From an uncultured Eubacteriales bacterium (GTDB taxonomy: Bacteria > Bacillota > Clostridia > TANB77 > UBA1234), in NCBI GenBank assembly GCA_949283575.1, contig CASDSU010000035.1:19211-83210 (forward strand): a stretch of 64,000 bases of DNA, given 5' to 3'. The position numbers were made by a program, and so were the translations under genes. Shown here in pieces: positions 36,155 to 46,197 of this stretch (the first letter of the stretch is position 1; the number at the start of each line of letters is the position of its first letter). The notes beneath the pieces were generated by a model. That model was given only the letters and a program-made list of their open reading frames with translations. It was not told where the DNA came from and did not search any database.

Positions 36155-36961
36155 ATGACAAAGATTGAGAAAATAGATGAACTATTTGAATTTGCGAGTG
36201 GTTTATATGATTCAGATGAATCGATGGAATCTGCCAATAAACTTAGTGAAATATATAAAATTATGAATGGTGAAGATGAAGGCATTGAAAATATATTCAA
36301 AGCGATTATACTAAATGAGTTTGATGCTCAAAATGTAGTTGATTTGTCATATTTAAAAGAGTTACTAGAAGATAGAGAATCATTAGAAAGTAATATCAAG
36401 TATTTCTGTGAAGCTTTTTCAGAAGATGAAGAACTTGAATTTATAAATCAACTTGATGAAGAAAGTATACTAGAAAAAATAGAGGGACTTGCTACTTTGA
36501 TAGAAAGATTTTATGAAAGTGGAGCAAATGAAGATGCCGAAATCGTAATGAAAAAATCAGACAAAGAGCAATATCTAATAATAAAAGATTTAGAATTTGA
36601 TATTGAAAACACTAAAATCTTTATAAAAAACAATCTTCTTTTCTTAGAAATGAGGGCTGAAAATAAAAAATGTTTTGGTGACAATTGGACTCCATACTTA
36701 TATGTAAACAATGGTATACCAATAGATAACGAAGACGAATTAGTCGGAAAAGTATTTGAATATGACTATGAAAAAGATAGTTCACAAACTTGGATTATGT
36801 ATGTATTTGAACATGAAGACATCATCAGAGGAAAAATTGAAATATTAAGTAAAGAAGATAATGCACTTACGATAAAATGGTATGGAATAGCTAATATATA
36901 TGCTAATGCTGGCTATGATACAGATGTACCTTTTGAGTGTGTGTTTAAAGTTCAAATATAA
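36155..36961 (+). CDS. Acidic hypothetical protein, 268 residues
   Basis: No family recognised. An acidic cytosolic protein: residues 1 to about 130 are helical (EFASGLYDSDESMESANKL, LEDRESLESNIKYFCEAF), and the second half looks beta-rich with aromatic residues (NWTPYLYVNNGIP, QTWIMYVFEHEDI, IKWYGIANIYANAGYDTDVPFECVF), possibly a binding domain. GGAGGG precedes the ATG. It has its own promoter and is followed by a broken surface protein gene. Confidence 0.75.
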   Translation: MTKIEKIDELFEFASGLYDSDESMESANKLSEIYKIMNGEDEGIENIFKAIILNEFDAQNVVDLSYLKELLEDRESLESNIKYFCEAFSEDEELEFINQLDEESILEKIEGLATLIERFYESGANEDAEIVMKKSDKEQYLIIKDLEFDIENTKIFIKNNLLFLEMRAENKKCFGDNWTPYLYVNNGIPIDNEDELVGKVFEYDYEKDSSQTWIMYVFEHEDIIRGKIEILSKEDNALTIKWYGIANIYANAGYDTDVPFECVFKVQI

Positions 36962-36977
36962 AAAGGATTGAATAAAA

Positions 36978-37941
36978 ATGAAAAAATCTTTATGGGTTTT
37001 CTTAGTTATAAATTTAATATGTGGGATGAGTTCTTTTTGTTTTGCGGCGAATCCAACATTTTATGCTATGGAGATTGATGAAGAAGAAGGAACGATTATA
37101 AGTGGAGTCCTCTACTTAATGACGGGAAAATCACTAATTTAACGTTAAAAGGTGACGATGAAATTATACTTGTGTTTTTCAACGAAAATGGTGAAGAAAT
37201 AGAAGATGAATTTATATATGAAGTAGGAGAAACTGAAGAGTTCTATCTATACAATTGGGATGGCCCAATAGAAATTACACAAGGTGAATCGAATGTAACA
37301 CTAATAAAAGAAAACGGAAGATATAAATTTAAAATAACTAATTATACTGAAAGTTTTAAATATCGAATTGCTATTGTGATGGAAAATATCAACTTGATAT
37401 ATGTTCAGTTGATGACTTATTTCATGCTAAAGAAGTTATATTAGATAGAACAGGGAAATATGAAATTAAAGAAGATAAGATAAAGAATATTAGACTTTTT
37501 GAAAATGAAGTAAGATATTATGTTTTTTATAACCGTGATGAACCGATAAATTTAACTGGTTTGGGAAGTGCTTTAAATATTTCAGTATCACAAGATTTAG
37601 CATTTGCAGGAACAGATTTAGAAGGTTGTATACGAAATATATTTAGATAGTTCAAGTAAGACAAGAGATAGTGTTGAAAACGAAGATTATAAATATTTAG
37701 TGTATGGCTGTGTATTCTTAGATAAAAATAGTAGTTCGACGGGATATGAATCCTGAAGGCCAAGAACTAAAAATATTACGATGTCTTATGTATACAAAGA
37801 GCAATTCCTTAAATTTTTTAATGGATTATGGGGATGCGGAAGTGAAATCATAAAAGGAATATCTGAGACAGCTTTATCAACAAAAGGATACGCGAGTAGA
37901 ACAGAAGTTGCAACAATGATGATGAGATTTATAGAAAAATA
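36978..37941 (+). pseudogene. Decayed S-layer-homology (SLH) surface protein
   Basis: The N-terminus (36978-37142) is a signal peptide (MKKSLWVFLVINLICGMSSFCFAA). Several later pieces are in different frames: 37172-37444 (DEFIYEVGETEEFYLYNWDGPIEI), fragments around 37450-37740, and the last about 45 residues ending ETALSTKGYASRTEVATMMM RFIEK, the signature end of an SLH repeat that anchors proteins to cell-wall polymers. At least three frame changes are needed, so the gene is dead. Confidence 0.65.
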
Positions 37942-37951
37942 AACATAAGAG

Positions 37952-37987
37952 TAAGGAACCTTCTTGAAAATCAAGAAGGTTCTTTTT
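37952..37987 (+). terminator. Terminator
   Basis: GAACCTTCTTG (37955-37965) and CAAGAAGGTTC (37971-37981) with a 5-base loop, then six T residues. Confidence 0.9.
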
Positions 37988-38051
37988 TGTTGTGGACAAG
38001 TATGATACAATTTAAAAGAGAGACTAATTAAGAAATGAGGATAAGTTTTAT

Positions 38052-38345
38052 ATGAAACAAACAATATTTAAACCAATTATATATTTGTTTTGTACGGTAT
38101 TACTTTTTATGCATATAAGTAATATTATGATAGGATATGATTCTCATATATTTGAATGTGAAAAAGAAAATTGTAGTAGATGTATATATATTGAAAAGAC
38201 ACAAAAAGTTTTAAAAAGTATTCTTGATATAAACGGCATAATATTTATACTTGTAGCGAATAATTTGGTTAACAAAATTATAATAAAATTTAAAAATATA
38301 TTTAGCATAAATTTAATCACGATGAAAGTTCAACTAAACGAATAA
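38052..38345 (+). CDS. Small cysteine-containing membrane protein
   Basis: A 97-residue protein with two membrane helices (about 6-26 and 58-77) and, between them, an extracellular-looking segment with three cysteines (FECEKENCSRC). The basic C-terminus should be cytoplasmic. No family recognised. It lies 45 bases before the ATPase of the next system and in the same direction, so it is likely the first gene of that operon. The cysteine cluster suggests metal or redox contact; this is inference from position and residues only. Confidence 0.6.
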   Translation: MKQTIFKPIIYLFCTVLLFMHISNIMIGYDSHIFECEKENCSRCIYIEKTQKVLKSILDINGIIFILVANNLVNKIIIKFKNIFSINLITMKVQLNE

Positions 38346-38389
38346 ATACTCCGTGTTATTAAAATAAAAATTTTATAATTGGAGGAAAT

Positions 38390-39043
38390 ATGATAAAGGT
38401 TACAAATGTAAAAAAAGATTTTAATCAAGATACAAAGATTCATATGAAAGATATAGAGTTCCAAAATGGAAAATCATATGCAATACTTGGCGTATCTGGA
38501 AGTGGAAAAACAACATTATTAAATATAATTGCGGGAATTGTTACACCGACAGAAGGTCAAGTTTTTGTGGATGATGTTGAGATAACAAAACTTACACAAA
38601 AGGAAAAAGATAATTTTAGATTAAAAAATATAGGATACATTTTTCAAGATTTTAAATTGATAGAAGATATGACTGTAGAAGATAATTTAAATATATTGCA
38701 AATTGAAAAAATAAATTGTATCGAAATGGATAATATTTTAAAACAAGTAGGTTTAGAAAGTAAGAAAAAAGAGAAGGTAAGGAAATTATCTGGTGGTGAA
38801 AAACAAAGAGTAGCTATCGCTAGAGCTCTTATGAAATCTCCTAAAATAATACTTGCGGACGAGCCTACAGGAAGTTTAAATTATGAAAAAGGCATTGAAA
38901 TTATGGAACTTTTAAAAGAGTTTCATAAAAAATCAAAGCACATAATGCTGTTTGTAACACATGATGATAGAATGGCTAAGTTTGCTGATGAGGTAATTTA
39001 TTTTGAAGATATCCTTGTTAAAGGAGGCGAAAATAATGTATAA
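38390..39043 (+). CDS. ABC transporter ATP-binding protein
   Basis: A 217-residue LolD/MacB-type ATPase with Walker A GVSGSGKTT (34-42), FIFQDFKLIED Q-loop, RKLSGGEKQRVAIARAL signature, IILADEPTGSLNYEKG Walker B and the FVTHDD switch. GGAGG precedes the ATG. It overlaps the permease gene by 8 bases, so the two products are made together. Confidence 0.92.
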   Translation: MIKVTNVKKDFNQDTKIHMKDIEFQNGKSYAILGVSGSGKTTLLNIIAGIVTPTEGQVFVDDVEITKLTQKEKDNFRLKNIGYIFQDFKLIEDMTVEDNLNILQIEKINCIEMDNILKQVGLESKKKEKVRKLSGGEKQRVAIARALMKSPKIILADEPTGSLNYEKGIEIMELLKEFHKKSKHIMLFVTHDDRMAKFADEVIYFEDILVKGGENNV

Positions 39044-40202
39044 GTTTAAATTTGCTATAAAAAATCTTTTAACAAGAAAGGCAAAATTTATAATGACAAT
39101 GATTGCAATCATAATAGCTACATTAATTATAATGTTTAGTTTTAATGTTGCCAGTCAAATAAATGATGGAATTATTTCAACTGCATCTTATTATGACGTT
39201 GTGGTTGGTGCAAATGGAAGTTCAACGGATTTAGTAATGTCTACAATGTTCTTTACTGGAACAACTACAGATACTATCTCAAGCGATATTTATGATGAGC
39301 TAAAGAAAAATAAAAATATAAGAGAAATAGTTCCATTTGCAACAGGTGATAATTATAAAGGTAATTTAATTGTAGGAACTGAAAGTGAATTTTTAAATGG
39401 TAAGCCTTTAGAAGAAGGAAAAAATTTTGAAGAAGCTTATGATATTGTCCTAGGTTATAATATTGCAAAAGAAAATAAATTATCAATAGGAGATAAACTT
39501 ATTGGAAGTCATGGTGTTTCTGAGTCGGCACATTCACATGAAAATACACCATATACAATTGTAGGAATATTAGAAAAGACTCATACAGCGTATGATAATA
39601 CACTATTTACAAAAGTAGATAGTGTTTGGAATAGTCATGAGGATCATGATCACGAAGAAGAAAATCACAAACATGAATATACAGCGCTTTTACTTAAAAC
39701 AGACAATCCATCAACTGCATTAAATTTAATTAACGATTTAAATAAAAAAGGTGGAGTGTTAGCTGCAAATCCATCAACTGTACTTAGAGATTTACTAAAT
39801 AATGTAGATTTAGTAAAAAATATAGTATATATACTTTGTGCGGTAATTGGCGTCATGTCATTTGTAATTATATATATGATTACGTTAATGATGATGCAAG
39901 ATGTGAGAAAAGATGTTACATTGATGAGATTATTGGGATTACAAAGAAAAAATATTACAAGTATAATATTTATTCAAAATATAATTGTTAGTGTGATTGG
40001 AGCTATTGTTGCATTTATATTAACCAGAATATCGTTACTTCTAGTTAATAATATAACTGCATCGGTTGGAATTGTTATGAATTATTCTAAGATATATGGT
40101 GCGGAATATTTGATTATGTTTGCAGTAGTTGTAGTAAGCTTAATACCAACATTTATAAGTCTTAAGAAGATGTTTGAAAGGAGTTTAGAAGATGAAAAGT
40201 AA
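39036..40202 (+). CDS. ABC permease (FtsX/MacB type) with histidine-rich extracellular loop
   Basis: A 388-residue permease with one N-terminal helix (about 20-40), a large extracellular domain and three C-terminal helices (VIYMITLMMMQDVRKDVTLMRLLGL is the coupling segment). Within the extracellular domain residues of about 200-215 read SHEDHDHEEENHKHE and about 172-178 contain SAHSHE: clusters of His and acidic residues typical of zinc- or other divalent-metal-binding loops. The MacB type usually acts on lipids, peptides or lipoproteins, so this one may be metal-sensing or metal-linked. It starts inside the end of the ATPase gene and overlaps the next gene by 11 bases. Confidence 0.85.
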   Translation: MYKFKFAIKNLLTRKAKFIMTMIAIIIATLIIMFSFNVASQINDGIISTASYYDVVVGANGSSTDLVMSTMFFTGTTTDTISSDIYDELKKNKNIREIVPFATGDNYKGNLIVGTESEFLNGKPLEEGKNFEEAYDIVLGYNIAKENKLSIGDKLIGSHGVSESAHSHENTPYTIVGILEKTHTAYDNTLFTKVDSVWNSHEDHDHEEENHKHEYTALLLKTDNPSTALNLINDLNKKGGVLAANPSTVLRDLLNNVDLVKNIVYILCAVIGVMSFVIIYMITLMMMQDVRKDVTLMRLLGLQRKNITSIIFIQNIIVSVIGAIVAFILTRISLLLVNNITASVGIVMNYSKIYGAEYLIMFAVVVVSLIPTFISLKKMFERSLEDEK

Positions 40203-41112
40203 ATCAAAAAAGAAATCAAAAAATGGTTTGAAAATAACTATAGCCGTTATAGTTATAATTATTTTTGCGTCTATATTTATGATATCGATGGGAGCAAGTA
40301 AAGAAAATGTAGAAAATATATCTGAAGTACAAAATAAAAATACTGATAATATAAGTCTTTCAGACGGAAAGTTAAATACAAAAAGAATTATGCGAGATGG
40401 TTCTTATCAAATAAGATTTAGTGATTTAGTGTCATTAGATGCGTTAGAAGTGTATAAAGATAAGACCGTTACAGCAATAGGATATTTATCACCTATTGGT
40501 GCATATGATGGAAGTTTTACGTATCTTATGAACTTACCATATCAAACATGTCCATATTGTTTACCAAGTGATACTAAGATTACAAATACGTTAGCAATAT
40601 TTGCAAAAAACGGAAACTCAATAGAATTTACAGAAGCGGCAGTTATGGTAAGAGGAACATTAAAATTAGAACCATATACTGATGAATACGGATATTCATA
40701 TAACTATAGACTTGTAGATGTGGAGATAGAAGAGGCGGATACATCAGAGCTTGGAGAAAAAATAGCATTATATAATGAGATTGCGGAAAAAGAAATTTTA
40801 ACAAGAATGATGGAATCGTTGTATGCAGTTGATGACAATATTTTTTACGATCAATATATTGCAAATGGATATGAATATGAAAGACAAATTGTAGATACAA
40901 CTGTTATAGATGAATTAATTACGGATTTGGAAACTTTTAACAAAGATGAAGTTAAGATTTTAATTGATACAGCTAAAGAATTAAAAGAAATTGCAACTGA
41001 AACAAACAAATTAATGGAAGAAGAAAAATATGACAAAATTGCAGATTATCAAGAGAAAACCGAACAATTATTTTATAGCATAAATGATTGGATGGAGGCT
41101 TACGAGCTTTAA
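40192..41112 (+). CDS. Membrane-anchored extracellular protein, DUF3299-like
   Basis: A 306-residue protein with a very basic N-terminus and one helix (about 14-31), then an extracellular domain. The segment TVTAIGYLSPIGAYDGSFTYLMNLPYQTCPYCLPSDT with a CxxC pair resembles DUF3299-type proteins, small periplasmic or extracellular domains often found with MacB-like ABC genes. The C-terminal third is a helical, acidic bundle (NKDEVKILIDTAKELKEIATETNK). It overlaps the His-rich permease gene. Together they suggest a metal-related envelope system; direct function is unknown. Confidence 0.6.
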   Translation: MKSKSKKKSKNGLKITIAVIVIIIFASIFMISMGASKENVENISEVQNKNTDNISLSDGKLNTKRIMRDGSYQIRFSDLVSLDALEVYKDKTVTAIGYLSPIGAYDGSFTYLMNLPYQTCPYCLPSDTKITNTLAIFAKNGNSIEFTEAAVMVRGTLKLEPYTDEYGYSYNYRLVDVEIEEADTSELGEKIALYNEIAEKEILTRMMESLYAVDDNIFYDQYIANGYEYERQIVDTTVIDELITDLETFNKDEVKILIDTAKELKEIATETNKLMEEEKYDKIADYQEKTEQLFYSINDWMEAYEL

Positions 41113-41140
41113 AAAGCGGAAAATATGATAAAAATATAAG

Positions 41141-41241
41141 AAAAAGTAAACGATGTGTAAAAATTATGGAAAAAAAGATAAAAATTAGTTGTTACAGAGC
41201 AAATTTCTTGCTTTTTCTCTTTTTTTATATGTTTACTTTTT
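41141..41241 (+). promoter_or_regulatory. Inverted repeat upstream of pflB
   Basis: AAAAAGTAAAC (41141-41151) and GTTTACTTTTT (41231-41241) are perfect 11-bp complements about 80 bases apart; the right arm covers the pflB -35. A short AGCAA/TTGCT hairpin with a T-rich tail lies between them and may end the upstream operon. Confidence 0.45.
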
Positions 41242-41260
41242 GATGTTTTTGGAGTATAAT
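41232..41260 (+). promoter_or_regulatory. pflB promoter
   Basis: TTTACT, 17 bp, perfect TATAAT, with the AGAAGG ribosome site and start codon 45 bases further on. Confidence 0.7.
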
Positions 41261-41305
41261 ATTTCAGCAAAATGAAAAAATAGTAAAGAAAGAAGGTTAA
41301 TATAT

Positions 41306-43537
41306 ATGAGATTTGATGCTTGGAAAGGCTTTAATGAAGGAAGGTGGGAGAAAGAAGTTGATGTAAGAAACTTTATACAATTAAACTATACTCCATATGA
41401 AGGTACAGATGAATTTTTAACTATGCCAACTGAAACTACAAAAAAATTGTGGAATAAAGTTTTAGATTTGTATAAGCAAGAACAAGCTAATAATGGCGTT
41501 CTTGATATTGATACAGAAACAATTTCTACAATTGCTTCTCATGAAGCTGGTTATATTGATAAAGAATTAGAAAAAATAGTAGGATTACAAACAGATGCTC
41601 CTTTAAAAAGAGCTATTATGCCATTTGGTGGTATAAGAATTGTTGAAAAATCTTGCGAAGCTTATGGAAGAAAAATGAATCCAGATGTTGCAAAGGTATT
41701 CCATGAAATTAGAAGAAGCCATAATGATGGTGTATTTAGTGTATATACACCAGATATTAGAGCTGCAAGAAGTTCACACTTAATCACAGGTCTTCCAGAT
41801 GGATATGGACGTGGAAGAATTATTGGTGACTATAGAAGAATTGCTCTTTATGGTGTCGATGTTCTTATCGAAGAAAAAATGAAAGGTCTTGAATTATTAG
41901 ATAAAGAATTTGATGAAGGAACAATTAGAGAACGTGAAGAAATTCACGATCAAATAGCTTCATTAAAAGAATTAAAAGTTATGGCCGAAAAATATGGATA
42001 TGATATTTCGAAACCAGCTACAAATTCTAAAGAAGCTGTTCAATGGTTATATTTTGGATATTTAGCTGCAATTAAGGAACAAAATGGTGCAGCTATGTCA
42101 ATAGGTAGAATCACCACTTTCTTAGATATTTATTTTGAAAGAGATTTAAAATCAAGTGCATTAACAGAAGAAGAAGTTCAAGAGTTAATGGATCACTTCG
42201 TTATGAAACTTAGAATGGTTAGATTCTTAAGAACACCTGAATACGATGCTTTATTTAGTGGAGATCCAGCTTGGGTTACTGAAGCTATTGGTGGTATGGG
42301 TTTAGATGGAAGAACTTTAGTTACTAAAAACTCTTTTAGAATGCTACACACATTAACTAACTTAGGGCCAGCTCCAGAGCCAAATATGACAGTTCTTTGG
42401 TCACAAAATTTACCAGCTGGTTTCAAAGAATTTACAGCTAAAATGTCTATCAAAACTTCATCAATTCAATACGAAAATGATGACTTGATGAGAGGTTTCT
42501 GGGGAGACGATTATGGAATAGCTTGTTGCGTTTCAGCTATGAGAATTGGTAAACAAATGCAATTCTTTGGTGCAAGATGTAATCTTGCCAAAACATTGTT
42601 ATATGCTATAAATGGTGGACGTGACGAACTTTCTGGAAAACAAGTTGCTCCAAAATTTGAACCAGTTACATCTGAATATTTAGATTATGATGATGTAATG
42701 TATAGATTTGACAACATGATGGAATATGTTGCAAAAATCTATATCAAAGCATTAAATGCAATTCACTATATGCATGACAAATATGCATATGAAAAAATAG
42801 AGATGGCTTTACACGATGAAAAAATATTAAGAACAATGGCTACAGGTATTGCTGGTTTATCAGTAGTTGCCGATTCATTATCAGCTATCAAATATGCTAA
42901 AGTAAAAGCTATTAGAAATGAACAAGGATTAATTGAACACTACGAAGTAGAAGGCGATTATCCTAAATATGGTAACGATGATGATAGAGTAGATGATATA
43001 GCAATTGAAGTTGTTCAAAGATTTATGAATAAGATTGCAAAACAAAAAACATATAGAAATGCTAAACCTACAATGTCAATCTTAACAATTACATCAAATG
43101 TTGTTTACGGTAAAAATACAGGAGACACTCCAGATGGAAGAAAAGCTGGAGAGCCTTTTGGACCAGGTGCAAACCCATTACATGGTAGAGATACAAATGG
43201 AGCTACAGCTGTTATGAACACTGTTGCCAAACTTCCATATGAATATTCAGAAGATGGAATTTCATATACATTTTCAATTACACCAGCAGCATTAGGGAAA
43301 GAAGATGATGGAAGAGTTAAAAACTTAATTGCTCTATTAGATGGATATTTTAAACAAACAGGACAACACATCAATGTAAATGTATTTGATAGAGAATTAT
43401 TAATAGATGCTATGGATCATCCAGAAAAATATCCTCAACTAACAATAAGAGTTTCAGGATATGCTGTTAATTTCGTAAAATTAACAAGAGAGCAACAATT
43501 GGATGTTATCAATAGAACAATTCATGAAAGAATCTAG
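41306..43537 (+). CDS. pflB: Formate C-acetyltransferase (pyruvate formate-lyase)
   Basis: A 743-residue glycyl-radical enzyme converting pyruvate and CoA to acetyl-CoA and formate under anaerobic conditions. The catalytic Cys407-Cys408 pair sits in [17 protein letters not shown], and the glycyl-radical loop RVSGYAVNF has Gly718, 25 residues before the end as in the E. coli enzyme. The [19 protein letters not shown] and [19 protein letters not shown] segments confirm the pyruvate-specific type. It has its own promoter and is followed after 9 bases by its activase. Highly biased native codons. Confidence 0.97.
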   Translation: MRFDAWKGFNEGRWEKEVDVRNFIQLNYTPYEGTDEFLTMPTETTKKLWNKVLDLYKQEQANNGVLDIDTETISTIASHEAGYIDKELEKIVGLQTDAPLKRAIMPFGGIRIVEKSCEAYGRKMNPDVAKVFHEIRRSHNDGVFSVYTPDIRAARSSHLITGLPDGYGRGRIIGDYRRIALYGVDVLIEEKMKGLELLDKEFDEGTIREREEIHDQIASLKELKVMAEKYGYDISKPATNSKEAVQWLYFGYLAAIKEQNGAAMSIGRITTFLDIYFERDLKSSALTEEEVQELMDHFVMKLRMVRFLRTPEYDALFSGDPAWVTEAIGGMGLDGRTLVTKNSFRMLHTLTNLGPAPEPNMTVLWSQNLPAGFKEFTAKMSIKTSSIQYENDDLMRGFWGDDYGIACCVSAMRIGKQMQFFGARCNLAKTLLYAINGGRDELSGKQVAPKFEPVTSEYLDYDDVMYRFDNMMEYVAKIYIKALNAIHYMHDKYAYEKIEMALHDEKILRTMATGIAGLSVVADSLSAIKYAKVKAIRNEQGLIEHYEVEGDYPKYGNDDDRVDDIAIEVVQRFMNKIAKQKTYRNAKPTMSILTITSNVVYGKNTGDTPDGRKAGEPFGPGANPLHGRDTNGATAVMNTVAKLPYEYSEDGISYTFSITPAALGKEDDGRVKNLIALLDGYFKQTGQHINVNVFDRELLIDAMDHPEKYPQLTIRVSGYAVNFVKLTREQQLDVINRTIHERI

Positions 43538-43546
43538 GTCTTATTT

Positions 43547-44281
43547 ATGTTTATAGTAAAAGAAGTTGGAGAATTAAAAGGTAGAATACATTCTTTTGAA
43601 AGTTTGGGTGCGGTAGATGGCCCTGGAATAAGATTCGTAATCTTTATGCAGGGTTGTCCACTTCGCTGTAAATATTGTCACAATAGAGATACAAGGGAAT
43701 ATTCATTTGGTACTAAGTATACAGTTGATGAAGTTGTAAATAAAATAAAAAGATATGTTGTATATATGGGAGAAGATGGCGGTGTTACTGTAACAGGTGG
43801 TGAGCCATTACTTCAAATCGATTTTGTAATAGAGCTATTCAAACGATTAAAAAAACTTAATATACACACATGTCTTGATACATCAGGATTTGTACAGATC
43901 GATAAATTAAAAGATTTGTTAGATTACACGGATTTAGTTTTGCTAGATATAAAGCATATGGATAATAAAGCACATCAAGATTTAATTGGAGTAAGCAATG
44001 AAAAAATTAAAATATTTGCAAAACACTTGAGTGATAAAGGAATACCAATGTGGATTAGACATGTGCTAGTTCCAGGAATTACAGATTCAGAAGAACATTT
44101 AAAGTCCTTAAAAGAATTTATTTCTACATTAAAAACAGTACAAAAGGTTGAAGTTTTAGGATACCATACATTAGGTGTACACAAATGGGCGCAATCTAAA
44201 GAAGATTATCCTTTAGCAGGTGTACCAGAAGCAACAGTAGAAGATGTTAAGCGTGCAAAACATATATTAGGAATAGAATAA
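43547..44281 (+). CDS. pflA: Pyruvate formate-lyase activating enzyme
   Basis: A 244-residue radical-SAM activase that installs the glycyl radical on PflB. The iron-sulfur motif is CPLRCKYCHNRD (CxxxCxxC), followed by GGVTVTGGEPLLQ and LLDIKHMDNKAHQ; the family opening GRIHSFESLGAVDGPGIR begins at about residue 12. The ATG at 43547 adds a short N-terminal extension and has only a weak AGG site; no better start codon exists. It ends in a terminator and pairs functionally with the preceding gene. Confidence 0.95.
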   Translation: MFIVKEVGELKGRIHSFESLGAVDGPGIRFVIFMQGCPLRCKYCHNRDTREYSFGTKYTVDEVVNKIKRYVVYMGEDGGVTVTGGEPLLQIDFVIELFKRLKKLNIHTCLDTSGFVQIDKLKDLLDYTDLVLLDIKHMDNKAHQDLIGVSNEKIKIFAKHLSDKGIPMWIRHVLVPGITDSEEHLKSLKEFISTLKTVQKVEVLGYHTLGVHKWAQSKEDYPLAGVPEATVEDVKRAKHILGIE

Positions 44282-44291
44282 AATCTAAAAT

Positions 44292-44350
44292 AAACTGTAT
44301 AAAAATTTAAGTATATTTAAATATGCTTAGATTTTATACAGTTTTTTATA
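44292..44350 (+). terminator. Terminator of pflBA
   Basis: AAACTGTATAAAA (44292-44304) and TTTTATACAGTTT (44332-44344) close a long stem with an inner AT-rich loop, followed by T residues. Confidence 0.85.
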
Positions 44351-44410
44351 TATGAAAATTTATGAACGAAAAGGTAATGATTTTGTGCAAAAGAAAATAA
44401 CAGTGGCGAT

Positions 44411-44767
44411 ATGAAATTATATGAAGAGAAACTTAATCAGGTATTGGAAAAAGCACAAAAATTAGCTGAAGAAGCATCGTGTGAATTAATAGTTTTTATG
44501 GATGATTCTTTAAAGAAAAATGAAAATGGAATTGTACTTTTGAGGCAAGAAAATCAGTATTATGATATATACAAGAAAGTTTGTGAAAAGAATAATATAA
44601 TATTTGTAGATATGTATAATCCTTTTGCTAAATTATATAGTTTAACATATAGATTACCACATGGCTTTTCAAATACTAGAGTTGGTACGGGACATCTTAA
44701 TAAATATGGACACGAAGTCATTGCAAATACTATATTTGAAATTATAAAAGAAAAGGAGGAAATATAA
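44411..44767 (+). pseudogene. 5'-truncated SGNH/GDSL-type acetyltransferase-associated protein
   Basis: A 118-residue frame corresponding only to the C-terminal part of an SGNH-hydrolase-like protein: the catalytic-block end is GTGHLNKYGHEVIANTIFEII, in which Asp is replaced by Gly in a GxxHxN arrangement. The N-terminal nucleophile block is absent. Its last base overlaps the ATG of the MBOAT gene, the usual pair in polysaccharide O-acetylation loci. Likely a remnant. Confidence 0.5.
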
Positions 44768-45292
44768 TGACGTTTTCTAGCATTGAGTTTCTTATTTTCT
44801 TTTTTATAATTATCATAATAATGGCTTCATTTAACATTAAACTTGTTAGAAAAAATGTGTCAGAGGAGAAAATAAAGAAAATAAAACATTATATATTATT
44901 AGTTGCAAGTTACATTTTTTATGGTTGGTGGGATTATAGGTTTTGTCTGCTTATGTTTATTATGAGTTTTATTGCATTTTATTGTGCCAAAAAAGTAGAA
45001 GAAGATAAAAATAAAAAATATATTCTTTTATAAGTATTTTTGTTCCACTTTTATTTTTAGGTATTTTCAAATATTTTAATTTTTTTCCACAGTTGGTAGC
45101 TGGACCAATTGTTAAAGCGTCAGACTTTTTACCTCAATTGGAGCAAGAACAAAAAATAACATTAAAAAATATATGTATAGGCATTCAAATTTTTGTTTTT
45201 GGATTATTTAAAAAGATTGTTATTGCAGATAATTTATCTGTATTTGTTGATGATGTTTTTAATAATCCGAATATTTTTTCGTGGTATACAAT
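44767..45292 (+). pseudogene. Truncated membrane-bound O-acyltransferase (MBOAT)
   Basis: The first frame (44767-45033) has the N-terminal helices (SIEFLIFFFIII, SYIFYGWWDYRF). Just after it the sequence for GIFKYFNFF runs directly into PQLVAGPIVKASDFLPQLEQE, so the region of about 75 residues normally between these motifs has been lost. The gene then continues FGLFKKIVIADNLSVFVDDVFNN and stops abruptly at the cassette G boundary near 45292, before the catalytic His region. Frame change, internal deletion and truncation make it nonfunctional. MBOAT/SGNH pairs O-acetylate cell-surface polymers. Confidence 0.75.
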
Positions 45293-45361
45293 TAGCAGCA
45301 TAAGCGAGTTAAGCGACTCGAGGCTAAAACAGCTCCTAAAACAGAGCCAATCAATGTTCTT

Positions 45362-46096
45362 ATGGTAAATCCAAACGAGCATCAGGTTCAGTTGATCGAT
45401 GAAATCTGTCGTTCCACTAATTATCCCAGATACTGGGTAGCTGGTAGAACAATGGATACGTATCTTGCAAGTGAGGCTGGTAGAAACCACATGTTGACTG
45501 CTGTGCAGTCCAAATGTGAGCAGGAAGAATGTTTGGTAAGGACCGATGACCCTGCTGAAGTTGTGAAAGGAGGAGTCGCTGATATGGATTTTGTGCTCCC
45601 GGAAAATCTCACTCTTCGATGCGATGATGCCGAGAAGGTCACCGATGTATCGTATAAAAAAATGAAGGAACGTGAAGAGAAACTCGTTAATGCATTGGCA
45701 GAAAGCGAGAAACTTCTCGAGTCTTTCAGGGCAGATACTAGTGAGAAGTATCGCGGAATGGAGCGCATGAAGAATTCTGTTGAGGAAATAAAGGAAGCAA
45801 TCCGCCAACTGGTTGAACAGTACAGAGTCGTTATGAACGATTATTGTACTTCTACAGAGAACACCAAGAGACAGGAGGCAATTAATGGTGTAATCTCTGA
45901 GCAGTTGCAGAAAACCAGGGAACAGCTTGTCAAGCTTCAGCGTATCTTTGTTTGCGTGTACTCCACTGTTAATGAGTTGAAGGGAGTCGCGAAACTTCTG
46001 CTTATGGTGAAGACTTTCCGTGAGGTTGGTCGTGAGGTTGATGTAATCTTCGAAAACCACAATCTTGAGGATTTGTGGGAGAACATCAACGGATAA
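45362..46096 (+). CDS. Cassette G: unrecognised coiled-coil protein, 5' truncated
   Basis: A 244-residue frame from the first ATG; the same frame stays open upstream to the MBOAT junction near 45293 without a ribosome site or start, so the true N-terminus seems lost at the join. The first part is globular ([35 protein letters not shown]), followed by long coiled coils ([21 protein letters not shown] and [15 protein letters not shown]) and an end [14 protein letters not shown]. No known family. Codon use is foreign (CTC, CGC, GAG, GTC). A hairpin ACTCTT/AAGAGT follows the stop. Expression is doubtful without its promoter. Confidence 0.6.
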   Translation: MVNPNEHQVQLIDEICRSTNYPRYWVAGRTMDTYLASEAGRNHMLTAVQSKCEQEECLVRTDDPAEVVKGGVADMDFVLPENLTLRCDDAEKVTDVSYKKMKEREEKLVNALAESEKLLESFRADTSEKYRGMERMKNSVEEIKEAIRQLVEQYRVVMNDYCTSTENTKRQEAINGVISEQLQKTREQLVKLQRIFVCVYSTVNELKGVAKLLLMVKTFREVGREVDVIFENHNLEDLWENING

Positions 46097-46197
46097 GTAC
46101 TCTTTTTTGCAAAGAAGAGTATCCTCAAGGATTTTATATCATTGGGGGTATTTTTTTGCAATTTTTGTGGTATAATTCACTCATAGGAGAAAAAATT

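Noticed and set aside
45185..46060. Long minus-strand frame of 291 codons opposite cassette G
   Set aside because: No ribosome site, its composition mirrors the plus-strand gene and it crosses the MBOAT junction; a shadow of the real frame.
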